Origin: an uncultured Collinsella sp.
Lineage (GTDB): Bacteria > Actinomycetota > Coriobacteriia > Coriobacteriales > Coriobacteriaceae
Direction: 5' to 3'
Length of the DNA: 64,000 bases
NCBI GenBank assembly: GCA_900544875.1
Contig: UQWS01000006.1
Location: 1-64,000, forward strand
A program made the position numbers and the translations under genes. The stretch's first letter is position 1; each line of letters begins with the position of its first letter. The notes below the pieces were generated by a model. The model searched no databases. It was not told the DNA's origin and saw only the letters and a program-made list of their open reading frames with translations. This document shows positions 50,336-59,370 of the stretch, piece after piece.

Positions 50336-51259
50336 ATGAACATCGTTCTTGCGATAGCGCAGGGCCTCGTGGTCATGCTGGTCGCGCCCTTCTTCTCCGG
50401 CCTCGCCCGTGTGATTCGCGCGAAGATGCACAATCGCCGCGGTCCGTCCATCCTTCAGGATTACCGGGACCTCGCGAAGCTCATGGCGCGTCCCGAGTCC
50501 GTGAGTTCCGACTCGAGCTTCGTGCTGCGCATCATGCCGCCGCTGTTCCTCGCGGTGTCGTTCATGCTCGCCATGGGCCTGCCCATGTTCACGCTCGAGA
50601 GCCCCATGCCCGTCTTTGGTGACGCCATCACCATCATGTACGCGCTCGCGCTGTCCCGCTTCTTCTTCGCGCTGTCCGGCGTGGATTCCTCCAACGCCTA
50701 CGCGGGCTTCGGCGGTATCCGCGAGCTCCTCATGAGCGTGCTCATCGAGCCGTCCATGCTCATCGCGCTGTTTACCGTCGCCCTGGTGTGCGGCTCCACG
50801 GACATTGCGACCATGGGTCAGCACATCGTTACGGGCAACGTCTCGAGCGTCGTCGCCGTCATCCTCGCCGGCGTCGCCTTCGCGGCCGCCTGCTATATGG
50901 AGCTCGGCAAGCTTCCGTTCGATCAGGCCGAAGCCGAGCAGGAGCTCCAGGAGGGCCCGCTCGCCGAGCTCTCCGGCCCGTCCCTGGCCATGATGAAGCT
51001 CGCCATGGGCATGAAGCAGGTCGTGGTCGTCGCTTGGTTCACCTCCATCTTCATCCCCTGGGGAGAGCCCGCGACCATCGGCGTCACCGCTCTCGTGGGC
51101 GCCGTCGTCTTCCTTGTCAAGTGCCTGGTCGATTTCGTTGTCTGCGGCGTGCTCGAGAACTCCGTTTCCCGTTCGCGCTTCAAGGTGCTCGGTAACCAGA
51201 CCTGGGCCGTCGTCGGCATCGCGGTCCTCGCGTTCGTCTTCGTCGTCGTAGGCGTGTAG
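50336..51259 (+). CDS. hyfC: Hydrogenase-4 membrane subunit C (NuoH/HycD-like)
   Basis: A 307-residue membrane protein with about eight helices, homologous to HyfC/HycD and NuoH, joining the peripheral hydrogenase to the membrane arm. Seen: FFSGLARVIRAKMHNRRGPSI-type N-terminus with the RRGP motif, DYRDLAKLMARP and the acidic loop FDQAEAEQELQEGPLAE. AGAGGGGAGAGG precedes the ATG. Of 21 Phe codons 19 are TTC, the most biased gene of the operon. Confidence 0.93.
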   Translation: MNIVLAIAQGLVVMLVAPFFSGLARVIRAKMHNRRGPSILQDYRDLAKLMARPESVSSDSSFVLRIMPPLFLAVSFMLAMGLPMFTLESPMPVFGDAITIMYALALSRFFFALSGVDSSNAYAGFGGIRELLMSVLIEPSMLIALFTVALVCGSTDIATMGQHIVTGNVSSVVAVILAGVAFAAACYMELGKLPFDQAEAEQELQEGPLAELSGPSLAMMKLAMGMKQVVVVAWFTSIFIPWGEPATIGVTALVGAVVFLVKCLVDFVVCGVLENSVSRSRFKVLGNQTWAVVGIAVLAFVFVVVGV

Positions 51260-51275
51260 GGAGAAGGGAGAAACT

Positions 51276-52733
51276 ATGTCAATCGAATCGAGCTTGTCCC
51301 TCTTTGCCATGGTGGCGATCGCCGTCCCCATGCTGGGCTCCCTGCTCATCGTCATGCTGCCGCGTCCCTACGCTAAATGGATCTGCGCCTTTGCCGGCGG
51401 CATCGCCACGGTCGCTTCCGTTGGCTTGGCCGCGACGTTTGCCGGAAACGGCATGAACGCGGTCGATGTAACCTGGGCGAGTATGGGCCAGACCTTGGTC
51501 ATGGGCTTCATATTCGACCGGATGAGCACGCTGCTCGCACCCGCGTTCGTCGCTATCGGCCTGCTCGTCGTCATCTATTCGTTCCCGTACATGAGCGATA
51601 AGAACAAGGAGCATCCCGACGCGCCCCGTCGCCGCTTCTACGTGTACTTCTCCACGTTCATCGGCGCCATGGCCGGTCTCGCCTACAGCTCCACCATCGT
51701 CGGCCAGCTCGTTTTCTTCGAGATCACCGGCGTGTGCTCCTGGGGCCTCATCAGCTACTACATGACGCCCACGGCCAAGAAGGCCGGTATGAAGGCGCTC
51801 ATCATCACCCATATCGGCGCTCTGGGACTCTACATCGGCGCGGCCTTCCTGTTCGCCGGAACCGGCACGTTCGCGCTGAGCGCGATCTCCCAGCTCGATT
51901 CCGGTATGAAGACCGTCGTGCTGCTGCTCATCCTGTTCGCCGCTTGGGCCAAGTCCGCCCAGTTCCCGCTCTACATGTGGCTGCCCTCCGCAATGGAGGC
52001 CCCCACGCCCGTTTCCGCCTACCTCCATGGCGCGTCCATGGTGAAGGTCGGCGTGTGCGTGTTCGCCCGCGCTCTTGCGAGTGCCGGCGATATCCCCGAG
52101 ATCGTCGGTTGGGTCGCCATCATCGACGCCGTCGTGACCATGCTCTTCGGCTTCCTCATGTACCTGCCCCAGAAGGATATGAAGCGCCTGCTCGCCTTCT
52201 CGACGATCGCGCAGCTCGCCTACGTGTTCTTCGGCCTGGGCCTCTCCGTGTTCGGAAGCCAGATGGCGTTCAACGGCGCCGTCGAGCACATCTTCAACCA
52301 CGCGTTCACCAAGACCCTGTTCTTCCTCATCGCCGGCTCCCTCAGCTTCACGCTGGGAACCCGTATGTTGCCCAAGATCCAGGGCCTCATGAAGAAGTAC
52401 CCGGTCACGGGCGTGGGCTTCGCGGTCGCCGCGACCGCTATCGCCGGCGTGCCCCCCATGAGCACGTTCTTCTCCAAGTTCCAGATTATTTCCGGTGGCT
52501 TCGCGGTTGGTGCTTCCAACACGGTCATCTTCGTCCTCGTGTGCGTCATGGTCGTCGAGACCGTCGCCACCTTCGCATGGTTCCTGCGTTGGATGGGTAA
52601 GGTCCTGCCCGGTGAGCCGAGCGAGACCGTGGCCGCCGGCCAGCCCCTTCCGCGCGCCATGGCGTTCGTGTTCGTCGTCCTCATGATCATGGTCGTCGTC
52701 GCCGGTCCTCTGTCCTCTAGTTGGATGGGTTAG
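51276..52733 (+). CDS. hyfD: Hydrogenase-4 membrane subunit D (NuoL-like antiporter)
   Basis: A 485-residue membrane protein similar in length to E. coli HyfD. It carries FFEITGVCSWGLISYY (helix-5 Glu), WAKSAQFPLYMWLPSAMEAPTPVSAYLHG (split motif: AKSAQFPLYMWLPSAMEAP) and KRLLAFSTIAQLAYVFFG. HyfD is present in Hyf-type but not Hyc-type formate hydrogenlyases, so this is a hydrogenase-4 layout. GAAGGGAG precedes the ATG. A possible additional ion-translocating channel. Confidence 0.93.
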   Translation: MSIESSLSLFAMVAIAVPMLGSLLIVMLPRPYAKWICAFAGGIATVASVGLAATFAGNGMNAVDVTWASMGQTLVMGFIFDRMSTLLAPAFVAIGLLVVIYSFPYMSDKNKEHPDAPRRRFYVYFSTFIGAMAGLAYSSTIVGQLVFFEITGVCSWGLISYYMTPTAKKAGMKALIITHIGALGLYIGAAFLFAGTGTFALSAISQLDSGMKTVVLLLILFAAWAKSAQFPLYMWLPSAMEAPTPVSAYLHGASMVKVGVCVFARALASAGDIPEIVGWVAIIDAVVTMLFGFLMYLPQKDMKRLLAFSTIAQLAYVFFGLGLSVFGSQMAFNGAVEHIFNHAFTKTLFFLIAGSLSFTLGTRMLPKIQGLMKKYPVTGVGFAVAATAIAGVPPMSTFFSKFQIISGGFAVGASNTVIFVLVCVMVVETVATFAWFLRWMGKVLPGEPSETVAAGQPLPRAMAFVFVVLMIMVVVAGPLSSSWMG

Positions 52734-52743
52734 GAGGTAGGAC

Positions 52744-53397
52744 ATGGGTTATTCGTTAGTCAATATCCTGGGCGGTCTTCTGATCGTGACCTCCACCATG
52801 GTGGTCGTCTCGAAGACCATCCCGTCCGCCATTAAGTGGTACGCGATCCAGTCGGTTGTCCTGGTGGGCGTGCTGCTCACCCTGGGCCTCACCACCGGTG
52901 CCACCGAGCTTCTCATGTGGGCCGCGTCGGCCTTCGTCACCAAGGTGATCCTCGTTCCGTTCATTCTCAACCGTGCCTACAAAAAGATGGGTTCGCCTGC
53001 CGATAGCACTCTGACCTCCTCCATCAAGCCGGCCTGGACCATCATCCTCACCGGTCTGGAGGTGGCCATCTGCTTCGCGGTGGTCACGCGCCTGAGCCTG
53101 CCCACCGCTGAGGTGGCTACTCCGGCCCTCGCCATCAGCTTCGCGCACTTCTTCGTCGGCCTCACGTGCATCATCTCCCAGCGCAACATCCTCAAGCAAA
53201 TCTTCGGGTACTGCCTTATGGAGAACGGTAGCCACGTGACGCTCGCCCTGCTCGCGCCCACGGCCCCCGAGATCATCGAGATCGGCATCGCCACCGACGC
53301 CATTTTCGCCGTCATCATCATGTCCGCCGTCGTCGTGAGGATCTGGAACGACACCAAGTCGCTCGACTCCCACGACCTGACCGAATTGAAGGGGTAG
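52744..53397 (+). CDS. hyfE: Hydrogenase-4 membrane subunit E
   Basis: A 217-residue protein with six hydrophobic helices, matching HyfE in length; its second half is NuoK-like (FAHFFVGLTCIISQRNILKQ, with GYCLMENGSHVTLALL holding the conserved Glu). TAGGAGGTAG precedes ATG 52744. The partner of HyfF in the antiporter module. Confidence 0.9.
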   Translation: MGYSLVNILGGLLIVTSTMVVVSKTIPSAIKWYAIQSVVLVGVLLTLGLTTGATELLMWAASAFVTKVILVPFILNRAYKKMGSPADSTLTSSIKPAWTIILTGLEVAICFAVVTRLSLPTAEVATPALAISFAHFFVGLTCIISQRNILKQIFGYCLMENGSHVTLALLAPTAPEIIEIGIATDAIFAVIIMSAVVVRIWNDTKSLDSHDLTELKG

Positions 53398-53400
53398 GCC

Positions 53401-54966
53401 ATGGATGTTTCAATGCTGACGGTCGCCCTGCTCGCTTGTCCCCTCGTGTTCTCCCTGATTATGGCTGCGCTCCCCAAGACGACGTCCTACAGCGTCTTTG
53501 CGGGGCTCAACACCATCTCCGTCGCGGCGACCCTCGTCCTTTCGGTCGTCACCGCGGGAACCATGCTCTCGAGCGGGCAGAATATCGACGCTTTGGGCCT
53601 GTGGCTCCATCTCGATTCGCTCTCGTCGATCTTCGTCCTTCTGGTAGGCATCATCGGGTTCATCACCGGCGTGTACTCCATCTCCTATATCAAGATCGAT
53701 ATCGAGGAGAAGACCATGCCGGCCGAGCGCACCAAGCAGTACTACGCGCTGTTTAGCCTGTTCGTTTTCACGATGCTGCTCGCCTGCCTGTCCAACAACA
53801 TCATCCTCACCTGGGCGGCGGTCGAGGCCACCACGTTGTCGACCGTGTTCCTCGTGGGCATCTACAAGAACAAGCAGGCGCTCGAGGCGTCTTGGAAGTA
53901 CGCGATGGTCTGCACCGCCGGCGTGGCCTTCGGCCTGTTCGGCACGCTGCTCATCTACGCGAACGCCGCCGATATCATGCCCAACGCGCATGAGGCAGCC
54001 TTCCTCACCTCCATCATGCCCTACGCCGACCAGTTCGACCCGATGCTCGTGCGCCTCGCGTTCGCGTTCATCGTCATCGGCTTCGGCACCAAGGCGGGCC
54101 TGTTCCCCATGCACACTTGGCTGCCCGACGCGCACTCCCAGGCTCCGAGCCCGGTCTCCGCGCTGCTCTCGGGCGTGCTGCTCAAGTGCGCCATGCTGGT
54201 GATCATCCGCTTCTACTCCCTGTCCATCATCACGGTGGGCGACACCTATCCGCGTACGCTCCTGCTCATCCTGGGCACGCTGTCCATCCTGGTGGCCGCC
54301 CTGTGCATCTTTAAGCAGGACGATATCAAGCGCCGCTTCGCGTACTCCTCCGTCGACAACGTCGGCGTGGTCGCGCTGTGCCTGGGTATCGGTGGTCCGC
54401 TCGGTATCGCCGCCTGCCTGCTGCACTGCATCTTCCACGGTTTCACGAAGGCGCTCGCCTTCTGCATGGCCGGTAACATCCAGCACATCTACCACACCCG
54501 CGACCTGAACAAGATCAAGGGCGTCGTCGAGATCGCTCCCGTCACGGCAGCGCTCACCATCATCGCCCTGCTCGCGCTCGCCGCCTTCCCGCCGTTCGCC
54601 CTGTTCATCTCCGAGTTCCTCACCTTCGTGGCCGGCGTCCAGTCCGGTCCCATCTGGGTGGTCGTGCTCGTGGCCATTGGCCTCACCGGCGTGTACTTTG
54701 CCCTTACCGGCATCGCGCTCAAGTCCATCTTCGGCAAGGCGCCCGAGGGCATGAAGCGCCACGAGGTGCCCGCCCTCATGATCATCCCCGAGATCGCCCT
54801 CGCGATCGTGGTCATGTGGTTCGGTATCGCCACCCCGGTCGCCATCACGAGCGGCGTCGAGGATGCAACGTCCGTCGTTTTGAACCAGAGCGTCGAAGAG
54901 CTCCACGAGGCTCCTCTCTACCGCATGGTGTTCAGTTCCCAGACCAAGACAAGCGAGGTGAATTAG
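53401..54966 (+). CDS. hyfF: Hydrogenase-4 membrane subunit F (NuoN/NuoM-like)
   Basis: A 521-residue antiporter-like membrane protein, about the length of E. coli HyfF. The typical blocks are WAAVEATTLSTVFLVGIY (helix-5 Glu), GLFPMHTWLPDAHSQAPSPV and RRFAYSSVDNVGVV with FHGFTKALAFCMAG. It starts four bases after hyfE. Third such antiporter subunit of the operon with HyfB and HyfD. Confidence 0.93.
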   Translation: MDVSMLTVALLACPLVFSLIMAALPKTTSYSVFAGLNTISVAATLVLSVVTAGTMLSSGQNIDALGLWLHLDSLSSIFVLLVGIIGFITGVYSISYIKIDIEEKTMPAERTKQYYALFSLFVFTMLLACLSNNIILTWAAVEATTLSTVFLVGIYKNKQALEASWKYAMVCTAGVAFGLFGTLLIYANAADIMPNAHEAAFLTSIMPYADQFDPMLVRLAFAFIVIGFGTKAGLFPMHTWLPDAHSQAPSPVSALLSGVLLKCAMLVIIRFYSLSIITVGDTYPRTLLLILGTLSILVAALCIFKQDDIKRRFAYSSVDNVGVVALCLGIGGPLGIAACLLHCIFHGFTKALAFCMAGNIQHIYHTRDLNKIKGVVEIAPVTAALTIIALLALAAFPPFALFISEFLTFVAGVQSGPIWVVVLVAIGLTGVYFALTGIALKSIFGKAPEGMKRHEVPALMIIPEIALAIVVMWFGIATPVAITSGVEDATSVVLNQSVEELHEAPLYRMVFSSQTKTSEVN

Positions 54967-54970
54967 CACC

Positions 54971-56743
54971 ATGGCAGAACCTGAAAAGAAGGACTACGCT
55001 CGTCGCTGCGAAAGCCACGTCGAGGCCCTGCGCGCCGCAGTGCCGGGCTGCATCGAGAAGGTCGAGTGGCAGTGCGAGGACCAGCTGACGATTACCGTCA
55101 AGCAGGACAAGCTGCCCGAGGCCGTCCACTACCTGTATTACGAGCGCTACGGTTGGATTCCCGTGATCATCGGCAACGATGAGCGCAGTCTGTGCGGCCG
55201 TTACGCTGTGTACTACGTCATCTCCATGGAGGGGGAGGACCCCGGCTGGGTGACCGTGCGCACCGAGGTCGATCCCGCCAGGATGACGTTCCCGTCCGTG
55301 ACGCCGTTCGTCCCCGCCTGCGTGTGGGGCGAGCGCGAGCTGCGCGACATGTTCGGCCTGATTCCCGAGGGCCTGCCCGATCGTCGTCGCCTGGTGCTGC
55401 CCGACGATTGGCCCAGCGGCCTGTACCCGCTGCGCAAGGACTCCATGGACTACCGCTTCCGTCCCGCTCCCGCGAGCGATATGGAAAACTACGAGTTCTT
55501 GGCCGATACCAAGGGCAAGGAGACGACGCTCGTCCCCATGGGCCCGTTGCACATTACCTCCGACGAGCCCGGCCACTTCCGTCTGTTCGTTGAGGGCGAG
55601 ACGATCGTCGACGCCGACTACCGTCTGTTCTACGTGCACCGCGGCATGGAGAAGGTTGCCGAGACGCGCCTGAACTATGATGCCGTGACGTTCCTCGCCG
55701 ACCGCATCTGCGGCATCTGCGGCTGCGCCCACTCGGTGGCCTATGCCGAGGCCGTCGAGCGCGCCCAGGGCATTCATGTCCCGCCGCGCGCCCAGTACAT
55801 CCGCGCCATCATGCTCGAGGTCGAGCGCCTGCACTCGCATCTGCTCAACATTGGCCTCGCATCCCACTACACGGGCTTCGACTCCGGCTTCCAGCAGTTC
55901 TTCCGCGTCCGCGAGAAGTCCATGGACCTGGCCGAGAAGCTCTCCGGTCACCGCAAGACCTACGGCCTCAACGTGATCGGCGGCGTGCGTCGCGATATTT
56001 TGGCCGAGCAGAAGCTCTCCACGCTCACGACCATCCACCAACTGCGCTCCGAGGTTCAGGAGCTCGTCGACGTCTTGCTCTCCACGCCCAACTTTATCGA
56101 GCGTACGAGCGGTATCGGCATTCTGGATCGCAAGATCGCACGCGACTTCTCGCCGGTCGGCCCGCTCATGCGTGGCTCGGGCTATGCCCGCGACGTACGC
56201 TTCGACCATCCCTTCGACGGCTACGCTGATCCGGACATCCAAAAGATGCACGCCGCCACGGCCGACACCTGCGATGCCTTCGGCCGTACCGCCGTTCGCA
56301 TCCAGGAGGTCTACGATTCGATCGACATGATCGAGACCATGCTCGAGAACTGCCCGTCGGGCCCCATCCTCACCACGGATTGGGAGTACACCCCGCACAA
56401 GTACGCCATCGGCGCCACCGAGGCGCCGCGCGGCGAGGACGTGCACTGGGCCATGCTCGGCAACAACCAGAAGTGCTACCGCTGGCGCGCCAAGGCCGCC
56501 ACGTACAGCAACTGGCCGGTCCTGCGCTACATGTTCCGCGGCAACACCGTGGGCGACGCGGCGCTGATCGTCGGCTCGCTCGACCCGTGCTACTCCTGCA
56601 CCGACCGCGTGACGGTGACCGATGTCGCCGCCAAGCGCGACCACGTGCTCGACAAGGAGCAGTTCGAGAACGTCTGGCGCGACAAGTCGCCGCTTGCGGG
56701 CGAGGGCACCATGGCCGCTCCGCTCGATGAGGAGGCGCTCTAA
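54971..56743 (+). CDS. hyfG: [NiFe] hydrogenase large subunit of formate hydrogenlyase (HyfG/HycE)
   Basis: A 590-residue fusion of a NuoC-like N-terminal domain (ending near ELRDMFGLIPEGLPDRR) and a NuoD-like hydrogenase large subunit. Both nickel ligand pairs are present: RICGICGCAH (Cys247, Cys250) and DPCYSCTDR (Cys540, Cys543), so this is a true group 4 hydrogenase and not a complex I relative. A C-terminal extension after DPCYSC runs about 48 residues and should be the tail removed by HycI. It starts four bases after hyfF. It produces H2 at the cytoplasmic face. Confidence 0.96.
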   Translation: MAEPEKKDYARRCESHVEALRAAVPGCIEKVEWQCEDQLTITVKQDKLPEAVHYLYYERYGWIPVIIGNDERSLCGRYAVYYVISMEGEDPGWVTVRTEVDPARMTFPSVTPFVPACVWGERELRDMFGLIPEGLPDRRRLVLPDDWPSGLYPLRKDSMDYRFRPAPASDMENYEFLADTKGKETTLVPMGPLHITSDEPGHFRLFVEGETIVDADYRLFYVHRGMEKVAETRLNYDAVTFLADRICGICGCAHSVAYAEAVERAQGIHVPPRAQYIRAIMLEVERLHSHLLNIGLASHYTGFDSGFQQFFRVREKSMDLAEKLSGHRKTYGLNVIGGVRRDILAEQKLSTLTTIHQLRSEVQELVDVLLSTPNFIERTSGIGILDRKIARDFSPVGPLMRGSGYARDVRFDHPFDGYADPDIQKMHAATADTCDAFGRTAVRIQEVYDSIDMIETMLENCPSGPILTTDWEYTPHKYAIGATEAPRGEDVHWAMLGNNQKCYRWRAKAATYSNWPVLRYMFRGNTVGDAALIVGSLDPCYSCTDRVTVTDVAAKRDHVLDKEQFENVWRDKSPLAGEGTMAAPLDEEAL

Positions 56744-56744
56744 T

Positions 56745-57461
56745 ATGTTGAAGCTTTGGAAGGTCAACGCCAAGGCCGGCGACGCGACGGTCAAATACCC
56801 GTTTGCGCCGTTCCCCACCAACAAGGACATGCGCGGCAAGCCCGAGCACAACGCTGAGCTCTGCATCGCCTGCGGTGCTTGCGGCGTGGCGTGCCCGGCC
56901 GATGCCATTCGCATGGACACCGACCTTGCGGCCGATACCATCACCTGGTCGATCGACTACGGCCGCTGCATCTTTTGCGGCCGCTGTGAGGAAGCCTGCC
57001 CCATGGAGGCCATCAAGCTCACGGAGGAGTTTGAGCTGGCCGTCATGAGCAAGGACGACCTCACCAGCAAGAGCGTCTATACGCTCGAGCACTGCTCACG
57101 TTGCGGCAAGCCGTTTGCCCCGCACAAGGAGATCGACTACGCCAAGCGCCTGCTGCAAAAGGCCGGCGGCATGGAGGCCGAGCAGGCCGCCCGTACCGTC
57201 GGTATGTGCCAGGAGTGCAAGCGCGAGCTCGACGCCCTGCGCGCCGCCTCGGCCGTGAAGACCGGCAACGCGCACGGCATGGCTGCCAACGAGACGCTTG
57301 CGTCCGGTGAGCCCCAGGGCCCCGGCATGGAGTATCTGGGCGGTCATGGCGTGAACCCGGAGTATATCGACCGCGAGCTCAACCCCGATGCGCCCGAGAT
57401 TCCCGCCGGTCCTGCACCGGTCGAGGGCATCATCATGGATTTTGATACGAAGGAGGAGTAA
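56745..57461 (+). CDS. hyfH: Hydrogenase-4 iron-sulfur subunit H (HycF/NuoI-like)
   Basis: A 238-residue protein with two [4Fe-4S] motifs CIACGACGVACPAD and CIFCGRCEEACPME. A following segment with two further CxxC pairs (CSRCGKPFAPHKEIDYAKRL and MCQECKRE) is as in HycF. It relays electrons between the small subunit and the ferredoxin subunits. ATG 56745 is one base after the hyfG stop. From here on Phe codons change from mostly TTC to mostly TTT. Confidence 0.92.
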   Translation: MLKLWKVNAKAGDATVKYPFAPFPTNKDMRGKPEHNAELCIACGACGVACPADAIRMDTDLAADTITWSIDYGRCIFCGRCEEACPMEAIKLTEEFELAVMSKDDLTSKSVYTLEHCSRCGKPFAPHKEIDYAKRLLQKAGGMEAEQAARTVGMCQECKRELDALRAASAVKTGNAHGMAANETLASGEPQGPGMEYLGGHGVNPEYIDRELNPDAPEIPAGPAPVEGIIMDFDTKEE

Positions 57462-57463
57462 CC

Positions 57464-58246
57464 ATGGCCGAACCCACGCTTTTGCCCGAGCGGCTTCAGT
57501 ACCGCCCGACCAAGATCGAGCTCGACGAGAGCATCGAGAAGGCCAAGGCGACCCTTCTTAAGAAGATCAAGCGCTCGGTGTACGTCTACCGTGTTGACTG
57601 CGGCGGCTGCAACGGCTGCGAGATCGAGATCTTCGGTTCCATCACGCCCGTCTTTGACGTCGAGCGTTTTGGCATCAAGGTCGTGCCCTCGCCCCGTCAC
57701 GCCGATGTACTGCTGTACACCGGCGCCGTGACGCGTGCCATGCGCATGCCGGCCCTGCGCGCCTTTGAGGCCGCACCCGATCCCAAGATCGTGGTGTCCT
57801 ATGGCGCGTGCGGCTGCACCGGCGGCATCTTCTACGACAACTACTGCGTCTGGGGCGGCACGGACAAGATTCTGCCGGTCGATGTCTACATCCCCGGCTG
57901 CCCGCCCAGCCCCGCGCAGACCATCTACGGCTTTGCCATGGCGCTCGGCCTGCTGGACCAAAAGCTCCATGCCGAGACCACGGTGGAGGCCGCCGGCGAG
58001 CAGGCCGATATCCTGCACCCCGGCGTGCCGTACAAGCTGCGCGTTGCCATCGAGCGCGAGGCTCGCGCCATGAGCGGCTACCGTTACGGCCGCGACCTGG
58101 CCAACGAGTTTATGGATACGCTCGAGGGCGCGCCCAAGGGCGATATCCGCGGTGCCATGGCACTGCTCATCGACAAGCAGGACGATCCGCGCCGCGTTGA
58201 GGTGTACTCAGCGCTGCAGGATCTGGTGCTGGCCGGAGGTCGCTAG
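57464..58246 (+). CDS. hyfI: [NiFe] hydrogenase small subunit (HyfI/HycG, NuoB-like)
   Basis: A 260-residue subunit bearing the proximal [4Fe-4S] cluster: VDCGGCNGCEIEIF, then YGACGCTGGIFYDN and VYIPGCPPSP, the NuoB-type Cys set. An extra C-terminal stretch of about 70 residues follows. It has GGAGGAG before the ATG two bases after hyfH. Confidence 0.94.
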   Translation: MAEPTLLPERLQYRPTKIELDESIEKAKATLLKKIKRSVYVYRVDCGGCNGCEIEIFGSITPVFDVERFGIKVVPSPRHADVLLYTGAVTRAMRMPALRAFEAAPDPKIVVSYGACGCTGGIFYDNYCVWGGTDKILPVDVYIPGCPPSPAQTIYGFAMALGLLDQKLHAETTVEAAGEQADILHPGVPYKLRVAIEREARAMSGYRYGRDLANEFMDTLEGAPKGDIRGAMALLIDKQDDPRRVEVYSALQDLVLAGGR

Positions 58247-58828
58247 ATGGAACTCACGGACCGCTCTGGTTACTTTGCGGGCCCCGGCATGCTCGGCGGC
58301 TCCTTTGGCGATGCCTCGCGCGCAAGCGACGAGGCCGCCGAGGGCGTCGTCGACCCCTGCCTGGGCCATGCGCCCGATCAGGTGGTCTTTTACGAGCTCA
58401 CGCGTAAGTTTGTGGAGACCGAGGAAGACGTTCCCCAGGAGGCCTGCGACGTGCTGTACTACACGCTCGCCGTGGGCCACCACACCGGCGTGCTCGACTG
58501 CTTTGAGCCGCGCCTGTCGGTGCCGGTTAACGTCTTCTGTTCGCTCGTCGACGCGCTGCCGGAGGGGGAGGCCAAAACCAAGTTTGAGGCCATCCGCTCC
58601 TTTGGTGAGTGCCAGCTCGACAAGGCGGCGGTGCCGTCGCTGCTCGAGGCCTGCGATGCGTTGCTCGACGAGCGCGGTTTTCGCGGGTCGGCCAAGGCCG
58701 GCATCTCGGTGTTCGACGACGACTTTGGCCTGCATGCCCAGCAGGTCGCGTTTCTGATGAAGTTCCGTGATCTGGTTGAGCGCGTGCGCGATGTGTCGGG
58801 CGTGTATCTGACGGGGAGATTGCAGTAA
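58247..58828 (+). CDS. hycH: Formate hydrogenlyase maturation protein HycH-like
   Basis: A 193-residue soluble protein directly after the small subunit and before the maturation protease, the position of HycH/HyfJ. It has VVFYELTRKFVETEEDVPQEA and YYTLAVGHHTGVLDC, a block I associate with HycH. The role is in maturation or assembly of the large subunit in E. coli. No gap: ATG 58247 abuts the hyfI stop and its own TAA overlaps the next ATG. Confidence 0.82.
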   Translation: MELTDRSGYFAGPGMLGGSFGDASRASDEAAEGVVDPCLGHAPDQVVFYELTRKFVETEEDVPQEACDVLYYTLAVGHHTGVLDCFEPRLSVPVNVFCSLVDALPEGEAKTKFEAIRSFGECQLDKAAVPSLLEACDALLDERGFRGSAKAGISVFDDDFGLHAQQVAFLMKFRDLVERVRDVSGVYLTGRLQ

Positions 58829-59331
58829 TGGGTCGCGTTGTGGATGGACGTGTGAACGGAGTCCCGTTTGCGGGTATCGTGCTCACGGCGGGAAGTGTGC
58901 TGCGTGCCGACGATGCCGCCGGCCCCGTGCTCTCCAAAAAGATGGAGGACGCACCCATTGCCGGTTGGTACACCATCGACGGCGGCCAAACGCCCGAAGA
59001 CGACATCATCGAGGTCAAGCGCGAGCGTCCGCCGCGCCTGGTCTTGGTCGATGCCGCCGACATGGCGCTGCCCGTCGGGTCCATCCGTTTGCTCGACAAA
59101 CGCGATGTGGCCCGCAAGTCGATGTTCACCACGCATTCGCTTCCCTTGTCGATTCTGATCGAGGAAATCGAGCAATCGTGCGATGATATCGTCTTCGTCG
59201 GGATTCAGCCGGGCGACACGGAGTTCTACAACCCCATGTCCCCGGAAGTCTTTGACGCCGTCGACGCCGTGTACGACGCCGTGGCCGCCAACGACTTTTC
59301 CCACTTTGTCCGCTTGGGGCAAGAGCAATAG
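58828..59331 (+). CDS. hycI: Hydrogenase maturation endopeptidase HycI-like
   Basis: A 167-residue protease of family M52 that removes the C-terminal tail of the [NiFe] large subunit after nickel insertion. The N-terminal motif TAGSVLRADDAAGPVL corresponds to GN.L..DDG.G, with Asp retained though the Asn is Ser here; LVLVDAADMALPVG holds the second acid and FTTHSLPLSIL the metal His. The ATG overlaps the hycH stop (TAATG). Confidence 0.88.
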   Translation: MGRVVDGRVNGVPFAGIVLTAGSVLRADDAAGPVLSKKMEDAPIAGWYTIDGGQTPEDDIIEVKRERPPRLVLVDAADMALPVGSIRLLDKRDVARKSMFTTHSLPLSILIEEIEQSCDDIVFVGIQPGDTEFYNPMSPEVFDAVDAVYDAVAANDFSHFVRLGQEQ

Positions 59332-59370
59332 GAGCGCTTGTCTCTGCTGATTAGGAAAGAAGTGATTGAC

